From positions 216,786,394 through 216,850,393 of the forward strand of contig NC_088792.1 in NCBI RefSeq assembly GCF_011386835.1: a stretch of DNA of 64,000 bases, written 5' to 3'. This DNA is from Chrysemys picta bellii (taxonomy: Eukaryota; Chordata; Testudines; Emydidae). Every line of letters begins with the position of its first letter. Within the stretch, counting starts at the first letter, position 1. The position numbers and the translations under genes are program-made. This document shows positions 36,601-48,600 of the stretch, piece after piece. Below the pieces are notes generated by a model, which was not told where the DNA came from, ran no database searches, and saw only the letters and a list, made by a program, of their open reading frames with translations.

Positions 36601-39600
36601 AGAACGAGATAAGGGCGGGGGGCGCATTCTTGTACCAGAAGTGCTAGGAACAGTTTGTTTGGACATATGGAAACTTGCAGTCTCCACTCCCTGTTTCTGT
36701 TCTTCATCTGTTCTTAACTCCCTTCTTTCTCCTAGTTTCTGGTGCATGACAACAAAGCTGATAAGAAGTTGCTGAGGCATCACAAATTGTTTGTAGTGCC
36801 AAAGAAAACAGATATGCATGAATATTAGAAGCTTTCTAACTCATAAAGGGGGGGTTGGGTTGTTTTAACTATGACGCGACGGAACTGTCTATATAACCTT
36901 ACTAGTTATTGTAATCGGTGCTGGTTCTCTTTGGAGACGGGCCGCTCTCTATTGTTGTGTGCACTCTTCAATAAAGAGCTTGTGTTTGGACCTTGCTGGT
37001 GTTGCCTGTCTCTCTGCGGTCAGACAACAAACCGTGCCGTCTGGGTTCGAGTCCCCGACAAGAACATTATTGAGGAAGGCTATGGAAGTGGACAGAGAGC
37101 TTGTAGAATGCTTTCAGGCTCCCGAAGGGTTGTAGCAGTTGCGAAAGCAGTTGGTAATGCAGTCTGATATCCATCTAGAAAGTCTTTCCCTAGAGACTGG
37201 GGATCCCTTAGAGCTGTCTGCGATGGACAGGAATAGTCTTGGAGATTTTCTGAAAGGTTCGATCCTTTCCAAGTAGAAGGCTAACGCTCTTCTGATGTCA
37301 AGTGTGTGTAGTGTTGCCTCCCTTTTATCCTGATGTGGTTTGGGAAAGAATGCTGGGAGGTGAATAGGTTGATTTATGTGGAAGACTGCAGGTATTTTTG
37401 GGAGGAATTTGGGGTGTGATTGCAATGTGACCTTGTATTTGAAGAAAATCTTAAAGGGGGAGAGGATACGCCATTAGGGTCCCTATCTCTCCCACTCTCT
37501 GAGCACGTGACGGCAAATAGGAACGTGGTTTTCATAGAGAGGTGTAGGAGTGAGCAAGTTGCCATTGGTTCAATGGGAAACTTTGTACAACAGCTCAAAA
37601 CCTGGTTAAGGTCCCCTGCTGGTATAAGGATCTCTGATTCGGGGGTAGAGGTTACTCATGCCTTCAAGAAATCTTTTTGTTGTAGGATGAGTGAACACCA
37701 AATGACCCTCTATCTTCTGGTAGAATGGCTGATAGGTTTACCTTCACCGAGCTTTGAGATAGCCCAGATTTCTTTAATTCCAGGAAGTAAAGAGGAGGAT
37801 GTAGAGGTAATTTGTCTTGCGTCACACCTGAGTTGGAACCTGTTCCAATCTAATTGGAGAACCAGTCAGATCTGTTACGTGTTGCAGATCCACATGAACC
37901 TATGTCATAATGGTAGGAAGTAGGAAAGATGAAATAATTGGTTAAGCTGGCTTCTTCTTTGGCTCTATCACCTTAGAACAATTTGGAGCTTTTATGTCCT
38001 CAGGACTCAGATCCATAATAGAATCCAATGAATTACCAAAGATGTGTTTTAATTTGACCTTTCTTTTCCTTGAAAGCACATTGCTTAGTTCTGGCATGTT
38101 ATCTGGAGCCTTGGGTTCCTTAGCCAGAACTGTCTCAGATGCAGGCTGTATCTTAGAGCTGAATCACTGGATTTAGCTACCAAAATCTCAGTTGGCTTGG
38201 AACCAGAGCTCCATGCCAAGACCAAACCCTTTTCCATGGTTCTCTTTTGGGAAAGTACTCAGAGCCACCTTGGATCCCTTATCTTTTCTGTCAAATCTCT
38301 TTGAGGTTCAGATCCTAGAGGTTGGGCAGACAGGGCCTCTTGAGGGCCTGAAGTATATTTTCTCTCTCCTTACTGGCCCAAGTAGTGAACATGCTAAAAA
38401 CAGCACAATGTGAAGGGGAACGTCCTTTCCCATGTCATTTAAGTCACCTGACACATGCACTGGATGCCAGTAAGACTGCAGGACATGATGCACATCTTTT
38501 AAAATCATGCTTCATTGTCTTTGGATCTGCAATCAACGCCAACACCATAGTCTTCGTAAATATTTTAAGTTAAAATCCTAATGCTAATACTATGAACTAT
38601 AAAACTAGCTAGATAATCTAATCTAACAACTAATGCAGTGTGACAAAGTTCCTCCTCTATCTTGGTAGGTCCTGCGCTTATTGGCAGATTTTCTTGCCTC
38701 AGAGATTCACCATGTGGGTTGGGGAACAGCCCAGAGACCTTCCCCTCTGGGAGAACCCACAGTCCAGGTCAATTGGGAGGTTTGGGGGGGAACCCGGGCC
38801 CGCACTCTACTCTGGGTTCCAGCCCAGGGCCCTGTGGATTGCAGCTGTCTATAGTGCCTCCTGTAACAGCTGCATGACAGCTACAACTCCCTGGGCTACT
38901 TCCCGATGGCCTCCTCCAAACACCTTCCTTATTCTCACCACAGGACCTTCCTCCTGGTGTCTGATAACCCTGGTCTGCAATTTTTGAGAAGTCATCTGCT
39001 TCAGAGATAAAATGTGCTATTTATTATATATTTTGATGTGCTGAATTCAAATATGACAATTAAAACATATTGGCTGATTGGCTACTGTTTCTAAGATATT
39101 TAAGTATTTACATTTTATGTCTATGTATATTGTGTAGATAGTAGAGTTTTAATCATAAATTGTAAACCTAGGTCTTTTCATGTGTTTATGGTTGCTTTAC
39201 ATGATAATATTTCACCTGTCCTGTTTATGTAACACTTTAAAAATCAGCAAAAGGGTTATATAAATAAAATTTATAATGAAACAAAAGGCAAAAAACTATT
39301 ATGTACATAGTATAGTCCTATTCAGTGTCTACTCGGCGCTTCTTGGCTTGTCTCTTGTATTCATTAAATGGAGCATCTCTTGTCACTGGCCAGCAATAGT
39401 CTGCGAGCATTGATGTGCTCCATTTGCCCTGATAGCATTTCTCCATTGTTGCAATGTCCTGGTGAAATCGCTCGCCGTGCTCGTCGCTCACTGCTCCGCA
39501 GTTCGGTGGAAAAAAATCTAGATGAGAGAAATGTATCTTTAGTGACATGTTGCAACCAAGGCTTTTGTATGCCTTGAGGAGGTTTTCCACCAACAACCTG

Positions 39601-42600
39601 TAGTTGTCTGCCTTGTTGTTTCCGAGAAAATTTATTGCCACTAACTAGAAGGCTTTCCATGCCGTCTTTTCTTTGCCATGCAGTGCATGGTCAAATGCAT
39701 CATCTCGAAGAAGTTCACAAATCTGAGGATCAACAAAGACACCTTCCTTTATCTTAGCTTCACTTAACCTTGGAAATTTTCCACGGAGGTACTTGAAAGC
39801 TGCTTGTGTTTTGTCAATGGCCTTGACAAAGTTCTTCATCAGACCCAGTTTGATGTGTAAGGGTGGTAACAAAATCTTCCTTGATTCAACAAGTGGTGGA
39901 TGCTGAACACTTTTCCTCCCAGGCTCCAATGACTGTCGGAGTGGCCAATCTTTCTTGATGTAGTGGGAATCTCTTGCACGACTATCCCATTCGCAGAGAA
40001 AACAGCAGTACTTTGTGTATCCAGTCTGCAGACCAAGCAAGAGAGTACCAACCTTCAAATCGCCACTTGTCCTGATCTCCAATTTTGCAGCCAAAATAAA
40101 GGTGATAGGCTTTCTTAACCATAGTGGTTATACTGCACTTTTGTGATGCAAAAGTCACTTCACCACAAACATAGCAGAAGTTATCTACACTGTTCACACA
40201 AGTACGAGGCATCTCTGCTCACTTTGGCTAAACAGAAATGTGTCCCTTTGCAAAATCAAACACTGACAAATAAGAGAGCACGACACTGTATGATTTCTAG
40301 AGCTGATATAGGGCAATTTGTTCAGCAGAGTGATGTACGCTTCGTTATGATTGCATCATCCATGACTTCTAGGAATAGCATGATGCAATTCATATCATGT
40401 ATGACGCAATACCAGCTTCAGATTGCATCATTCATTGTTTTGCCTAAAAAGCAAGTACTGTCCAAACCCAGTCATAGATTTATTCATAGATCCAGTCAAA
40501 GATGAATTTGAGTCATTTCTGGTTTAAATTGAGATCCCTTCCCTTTATAACTCACTTATCCTCCACCATTCCCAAGTCAAGGGTCATATATACTAACCCA
40601 ATAGCATATCTTGAAAACTAGAGCCAATCAACAATTTTAAGCATCATTTTCGTTCTCAGTGACCCAGAATTAGTAAAGTCTGACTACATTTATTTCAGAA
40701 GCATTTTGGCTGTAGAGCAGTGTAACACTCGTGCTCAGTCCTCCAGCAGCACACCCTCTCACTCTCAGCTCCTTGCGCCTCTTGCTCCCAGCTCCTCACA
40801 CTCCCACCACAAACTGAAGTGAGCTCCTTTTTAAAACCCAGGTGCCCTGATTAGCCTGTCTTAATTGTTTCTAGCAGCCTCTTCTTAATTGGCTCCAGGT
40901 GTCCTAATTAGCCTGCCTGCCTTAACTGGTTCTAGCAGGTTCCTGATTACTCTAGTGCAGCCCCTGCTCTGGTCACTCAGGGAACAGAAAACTACTCATC
41001 CAGTGACCAGTATATTTGCCCTCTACCAGACTCCTGTACCCCACAGGTCTGGGTATGTCACAGTAGAGTTAGTAGTCATTCAAAGCTGTGGATCCAAGAG
41101 ATCTAGAAAGGTCCACATCCATCTGAGTTGTGTGGAAGAAAGTAACTAAGGTGGCAGCCCTATTTATAGTCATGCCCTCAGAATATGCTCGAATGCTGAG
41201 GGGAGCAGTAGGAGGGGTGGATGAGCACTTTAACAGGTGGTACTATCAGGGCCGGCTCCAGGGTTTTGGCCGCCCCAAGCAGCCAAAAAAAAAAAAAGCC
41301 GCGATTGCAATCTGCGGCGGCAATTCGGCAGAAGGTCCTTCGCTCTGAGCGGGAGTGAGGGACGGTCCGCCAAATTGCCACCGAATAGCTGGACCTGCCG
41401 CCCTCTCCGGAGTGGCTGCCCCAAGCACTTGCTTGCCAAGCTGGTGCCTGAAGCCGGCCCTGGGTACTATCAAAAGGTTCCACCATCCAAACTGCACTGG
41501 TCAGCACATTCCCAGTTTGATAATATGCAGAGGACACTCAAACAAGAACAGAATTTAAAACAGACATTTTCTGAATGCAAATATACTGTGCTTCTATTGT
41601 CATTATACTTCTAAACTGTCAAAATATTAAAGATCATCAGAATATTTTAATAATGTTTTAAAGGGCTCTTACTGGTACTGCTTCAACACTATCTCAGCGT
41701 GTTTAATTTTCTCAGACATAGATTCTCTCTCCTTTTCAGCTTCTTCTGTGACTTGTTTTAAAATCTGCTGGATTCTCAGAAGTTCCCGATAAACATCATA
41801 ATATAATTTTGATGCCTGAAAAAGGAAAATAAATCTTCTATAAACTGTTTTCATTATGAAATGTATATAATATTCTAAACACAACTGTTCTCATTCAGTA
41901 ATCTTCTGACTCACTTATTACTATTTGAAAGTTTGAGTGTAGTAAAGCATGGAATACCAAAAAAGCAGTCAGAGTAGAAGACAATGTCAAAGCACATGTA
42001 GAACCTGATGAAATCAAAAAGCCAATGTTATAACAAAATGAAAGTTCTCTTGCTAACATTTGGAAGTTATTATGAAAAGATGGCCACTTGCATGGGAAGG
42101 CAGAGACCAATGGAACAGAACACAAAACTTGGAAGAAGCCACTGAGTCTGTACTCAGCAACCTTACAGAATCATTACTTAAAGGCTTCTGAGGGGCTGTA
42201 CAAGCCTGACATTCACTCAAGAAACAGAGGGGCCTGAGACAATGACGGAGATTTTCAAAAGGCACAAATGAGAGTTAGGCACCACATTCCCATTGACTTT
42301 CAATGGGAATTTGGTACATAGCTGCCCTCTCTGCCTTCCAAAATCTCCTCTAACAGTTAAAGAAATCAGTGATTCACATAATAGAACAAAAATAGGAGTA
42401 TATTATAATCTAAAGCCCTTATTAACTGCTCAGTCTTTTTTTTTTAATTTCCCAAAGAAAAAAACATATATACTCAATATTATCTAATTATTTTTAATTA
42501 AAGAGAAAATCAAGTGCCTGCTGCAAGATCATAGGCAATGAGGAGGATAAAACCAATACAACTGGTGGAACCAGTTAATCCAAGCATATGAATTAGAGCA

Positions 42601-45600
42601 CAATTTAAACCTTGAATATATATTTTTTAATATCTAATAACTTTTTAAAGAGGAAATATGTGAATGAGTTACCACAAGAAATTATCTATATTCTTATTAT
42701 GCCATGTAGTGTTACCACTTCTATGATGAGATTTTGCATTATTTCATTTAGTAATAGAAAGAAAAAAATCAGTACTGGAAAAGGTACTAATTTAAAATTG
42801 CTTTGGGAAAAGTCTATTTCGTGAATTGTATTTCAGATCATTTTGAAATTTTCACTGCATCAAATATATCCCAAGGCAACAACAAGAAGAATGGAAATAA
42901 AAAAATAAGTAGAAGAAAAAGTTAACAGCCTGACCTTTAATTAGCATTATTTTGAAACTACCCTATCTGCTGATATAACAAAATGTTAGTCATAAGAATA
43001 GAACATCTACTCAACTCACAGTCACATACAACCTATGTACATATCAATAAATATCACCCAGGCTTTATAAAATAATTTAGAAGTGAGGCATTTGCAGGAG
43101 TACCAGTAAGTATTCAGGTATATTGTACTGTGATGATATACTTGTTAATGTTGATTTTTATTTTAAAGAAAGAAAAATGGATCAATAGCAAATTTGTTTA
43201 AGATCATCATGTTATTTGTAAAGCTCTTCATTGACATTAAAAGGTAAAATTTTCTCTTGCAAGTCCAGTGACACTAGTAATTCAGGAGTTGGGCTTCATG
43301 TATCATGAGCTATCTGCAAGCAGCACAAAATAAATTGTAAAATTCTCTGCAGAAGCTCACTAATATGAAGTCTTCTTGGAATTCTAATGCACAGGCACTT
43401 ATGGCAGCTATGGAAATAGAAAAGGGCTAAACTTTTCCACATGGATCTTTATGGAGAAAAAATATCAATACTATTCACACATCCAGCAGTGCAACAATAA
43501 CTAAAATTTGGAAACTGGAAAACACTGGAAGATAATTAACTGGATAAGCTTAATGAAAAAAGAGAAAATTACTGAAACACTGACTGAAGACTAAAGCAGA
43601 ATGATAGTATAAGATGTTTTGTTGAATTTTCCAGGAAAATGTGTTTCCACTTTTTCTGGAACTTCATAGATTTGTTTTTAATCATATTAATACTGCAAGT
43701 ACCATTAAACATCTGAGAAAGAGATCAACAATGTCTTTAGATGTAAAATCAGTAGCCTGAATTCCTCTGTATCACATTTAAAAGAAGTAATTACAAAGGT
43801 ATACTCCAAAATATTGTAATGCTAAAAATACACATTTTTTATAAACTTTTCTTTTTTGGGTTACAAAATGTGAAGAATAAACACTATTAGTAATACATGC
43901 ATCTTACAAAAATTATTGATAAGGAACACTAAGGCACATTAGAACTAATGTAAGCAGAAAACTCCTGTATTCAGTGCATCCTTTGCATGCAGTATATGGA
44001 ACAGCACTTTGGCGTTGGCAACAGATGGCAATTCTAAACGTGCATGTCCCTAATTAGCAGAAAGATTTTAGTTAAAACATCCTTGCATCATTTCTATTTA
44101 CCTTTCCATGTGCCAGTAATACATCCTTCATAGCGTCACCCTCAAGATTCAGCTTTTCTTCCAGCAGAGGGCTGTATTTCTTCATGAAGTCTATATCCTC
44201 TTGAATCCTTCCATTAACTGTCTCTATCTTAAGTACTTGGGCTTTTACCTGTTGGAGCTGACGATTTGCAGTGTCAAAATGCCACTGTAGTTCTGAGATA
44301 TCTTGAGTACAAATCTCATGTTCTGTTAAAAAAAAAAAGTAAGACAAGTAGTATAAAAATATGAACATTTGAGTAACATTACACATATTTAATGAGCTTA
44401 TAAAATATGTTGCTAAAATAATTGCAAACATTTTATAAACAGTTTGCTGTAAACCCTACTTTTTAAGGGTCAATAAGAGAACATGCATTACAAAACACAT
44501 CACTAAAAGTTTTATTAAAGTTTTATTAAATGAAGAGCTGTTCAAAAATTGTGCTTAATAATACCCAGTACATTACACTAGCAATCCAGTTTACAAGGAA
44601 GGAAAGGTGAATGAGAGGGCAGGTCCTGGTTGCCTGGAGCTCACTGCCTATTCTAAGAATTTCTGACAGCTTTGAAAGTCTTTCTTATTGTACACTTTGG
44701 CTAAACGTTAGTTACATATGTCCTTAAATCCAACATTAGATATATTGGGGAAAGCTATGTGACTGGTTTTCAACGTATCTACCTGTAGCAGGCATGTAGG
44801 AGACACCACTGATTTGGTTTAGTTAACATCCTACACATATGCAAATCATATGTCACTTGAAAGCTTATTATGTCTACTTTTAGATAAAGTTTGATGTAGA
44901 GCTGTCAAGTGATCTCAATATCATAGAAACAGGGATAAGCAATATCATCATCAACAAGTTAAAAATGTAATGACCACTTTGAAATATTTGCATTCATTTT
45001 GGTTAATGTCTGTTTCAAGAGACTTGGATTTATTTGTGACTTCAAAACATCACAACAACAATCTAAAGGGTAAAACAAAATCTAATAATAAATTTGTAAA
45101 GGTATCATTGAAACATAACAGCACTGGTGACATTTCCAGTCAATATCATCATCATTTTTTCCATCATTATCATCTCTGTTAAGAATATATGGGTTACCAC
45201 AGTCTCCATTGCCTTGGCACATACACAGTGTGCAGAAAAGATCATTCTGACTACAGACACAGCTGACTGGGGAGCGACCCTTACTTATATGGGCAGAAAT
45301 AAGGTCTTGTAGAAGCTCAGATGCCACTGGGCCATTGAAGAATACAGAAGTAGTTCATCATCCACATTTTCCCATCCAAGTTGCAATGGGTAAACTAGAT
45401 ATTGGCTTACTATGTGCAGAGACATCCACATCTTTGTTTGCCAACATTCTCTTTTGACATACTCTTAAAAACTGTCCCCACTCCTTGTTAGGTCACTTCT
45501 TTCTCTCATAGCTTTTGCATATTCACTCAGGACATGTCTTGTGAGGGCCCATCTGACAGATGCTGGCATCTTTCTTGTCAGTCCTACAATCCCACTGCTG

Positions 45601-48600
45601 CCCTTTGAATCTTTGATGATCATTTTCTCTGTTCCTACAGCACCCCAAATTCCAGTGAAAGAACAAGGAGTCTGATGCACAGCAAATTTCCCAGATCCAA
45701 AGGCACTATGTACTTCTTCAGGGACATTTTACAAATTAAGATTGTAGCTTGGTATTCACCTGGCATAGCTGGGCCAATTTACAGTAAAGAAGTATGCAAG
45801 CATGGCATGCTGTGTGTTAGGTGAAGTTTCCAATCACCCTCTTGCTCTGCATGGACATTTAAATACCTATATAAAGGAGAGGAAATGATCTCAGAACTTG
45901 AAAGTAGGAGACTAGCCATACTCCCATGTCCGAAATTCCACCAATAGTGGTAGCATATTCTGAGTTATAGCATACTCACACTCTTTAATGACATGTTGTA
46001 AGAACACAGTGTCAGCCAATATTTTCCAGACAAATGCTGGATCTACACAAGTACCTCCTCCCTGCTCACACCATTTAACAAACAAATACAATTTCAGAGT
46101 ACTTAGGGCCTCAGATACTAGAGTCAAGCCATATGGAGCATGGTTGAATTGCATTCCAGCAAGCATTGGATCTGCAATACAAGCTGCATACACATCTGAG
46201 TCAACAAGTAGGTCTAGCAATCCAGTATTGCCCCTGATTTCCCAATACATGCAAAAAACAGCATAAGTTGTGAAAACCACCCAGGTGAATGACACTGGTA
46301 CCAAGTTCATTTGGGAGAGTTCTTTTCACTTGCTGAGCAACAGCACATAGCTGCTGATCCATGGTCTGAACAGCATGCTGCTATTCAATAGCTGCTGACA
46401 TTTCCTTAGATTTCAGCATTATAGTACAGACGATGGCCATGGCAGGTGGCTTGACATCCACAATAGATGCATATGCAACTGCTGTGTAGGTGCTCTTCTT
46501 TGTTGCAAACTTGTGGTTGAAGCCAGTCCAAAATGGAATTGCCTGAGTATGAACAATATCAACATTTGGTGTTGATAGGACATCATAAGCTAGAAGTCTT
46601 AAAAGACTCCAAGAGAGATCTTGGATAGCGTTCATTTGTAGGTGACAAGAGTTTATTTTCTCAAGTACTTTTTCATGGCAAGACGTTTCTGGTTTTCCAA
46701 AGGCTGTGCACTGCATAAGAGACTCTGATTGCCCAGGGAGAGCAAGTGACTTTTCTTTCCCACACTTCAGTGATATTTCTTGTGATACTGGATTATTTGC
46801 AGGCTGTTCTTGAAATTCCACTCTAGCCATTGAATGGAAGGTATTCTTTCCATCAATGATCTCTTCCCAGATGTCTATATTATCATCTCCTTCATGGATG
46901 AGATTTCAACCAGCATGAAGTGGTACAATTCTATTTGGAATGAACACACCTCCTTGAAGACTGTCTACTTCATCATTAATGCTGCAAAGTCTGAACTATC
47001 ACAGCTCATCATAGTTGATTCAGAATCCATGAAGGTCTAGTATGGCAATTAAATTGAGAGACCTAAACTCACGGTATAGCTGTACAGTAAGGCTTATGTG
47101 CAGTGGTGTGATAATATTGGAACTGTTAAATATCATTCACCCTGTAACTGAGAGGCACCTTCTTTGAATGTCTTCTGAAGGATGACACTCATTGCTGGTT
47201 AAATTATATGCTTCTTTATCAACCAAAAGACAAACTCCTGCACAAACTGAGGTACAAAGGTGGCTGACCTCTGTAAAATACAATCACCTGGCTTTGGATA
47301 ACAATCTGAGGCTTTCATTTTGTCTATTTCAGACCAAAGAATCGAAGTGGCATTATACAAAACCACTACTTCATTTGAAAGCTGTTCATCAGGCTCACTG
47401 GCGAGAAGAACATCTACAAACCATTTGGATAACTTAAATTCCTGTTTCAGATTATTAGTATCTTAGATAGTATCAGCTAATGTGATTGTGGTGCACAGAA
47501 CAATGGTAGATTTGCCTTGGCCATGCTGTCCATGCAATGAAATTGCAGAACCATAGCGTTATTCTAATCTTGCCTGTAATTTGCTACTGGAATAGCTTCC
47601 AGTTTCTACATCTTAGGTAAATAGGGCTTTATATCTTTGTAGCAGCTTGGACAGGAGAAGAGCCTTCTTGTTGTACAAAAGATCATTGTCTCTCTCTCCA
47701 ATCAGCTAGTAAAATGCTATGTCATGAGGTGACAGTAATGTTGCACTGTAACTAGATGATTTTGCTTTAAGATTTATTTTACTCAATTAGGAAGAAAAAC
47801 AGGCTGCGGGATAAAATGCATCCGAAGCAATCAAGTCTTCCACCAATATTTGGTGCAAAATGTCATCATCTCTTCTTTGAAATGCTGTCTCCCTTTGATT
47901 GGTTGCTCTCTCAAATGTTTGTATTTTATGAAGCTTCTTATCTTTCTTGTGTGTTCTCAAGCAAACAATGCAACAGGACCTATCACTGGAGAATGTGCTT
48001 ACTCTGGTGGCTATAGAAGAAGGAGAACATAATGATCTCAGATCAGATTCAAAGTCTGTTTTCTTTCCTGCGTTCAATACAACAGTGACATGCCAAATTC
48101 AATTTGCTTTTGTATTTCTGAAAGCAACTCCAGTGATAGAGTATTGGTGGCACATCTTCTAAACTAAAAAACTCATTCAGTAGCTGCCAATACAATTCAT
48201 CTCTCCTGGCTTCTGCTGCCAGCATCACAGAATTCTGTCCAGCATTGGTGGCTTTTGACAATTTTGCATTTTTTTTATTTTTTTGACAAATAACACATTT
48301 TTCAAAATTTCATGAGAGTCTTTTTCTCTTTGATGTAAGCATTAAGGGGTTTGTATCCTCCATGTCTTCATATACTGTAACTTCTTTGTAGAGGTAAAAC
48401 TCCAAAAATATATTGTTAGAATTAACACTACCACTATCACCAGTTTTCACCTAATAAAAGTATACAGACTTGTGCTAGATCAGTTATAAATTAGATCTAT
48501 ATGTGAGTATCAAAATTGCCATTTTTGTTTAGTGAGCACTTTGACTGAAGCCCAATATGCGGCTGTGTATTGTCATCTCTAACACCACTACAGACTTGTG

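Larger units (their letters stand above)
38639..41062 (-). mobile_element. LTR split by a later insertion
   Basis: The two halves are 38639-38968 (TGTGACAAAGTTCC...) and 40733-41062 (...GGTATGTCACA). Together they form one LTR of about 650 bp with TG...CA ends. The minus-strand TATA-like TTTTAAAAAGGAGC (about 40830) suggests minus orientation. The flanks are GCAG and GTAG, a 4-bp TSD with one mismatch. Halves are assigned to one LTR because TAAC is duplicated at the join. Confidence 0.7.
36285..41550 (-). mobile_element. DIRS copy E with three nested insertions
   Basis: DIRS pieces lie at 36285-36473 (recombinase C-terminus, [18 protein letters not shown]), 37061-38638 (rest of recombinase, then gag-like region) and 41063-41246 plus 41463-41550 (leader). 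The intervening parts are a solo LTR (36474-37060), a second LTR split by another element (38639-41062) and a hAT MITE (41247-41462). RT and RNase H appear deleted between the recombinase and gag-like parts, as in copy C. Confidence 0.72.

Noticed and set aside
37420..37923. 167-codon plus-strand ORF as a gene
   Set aside because: It is the antisense of the DIRS recombinase and flanking region, with no recognisable domain.
38639..41062. Two independent LTRs at 38.6-38.97 and 40.7-41.06 kb
   Set aside because: Only the first has a TG start and only the second a CA end, and TAAC is duplicated at the break. One LTR split by an insertion is simpler.
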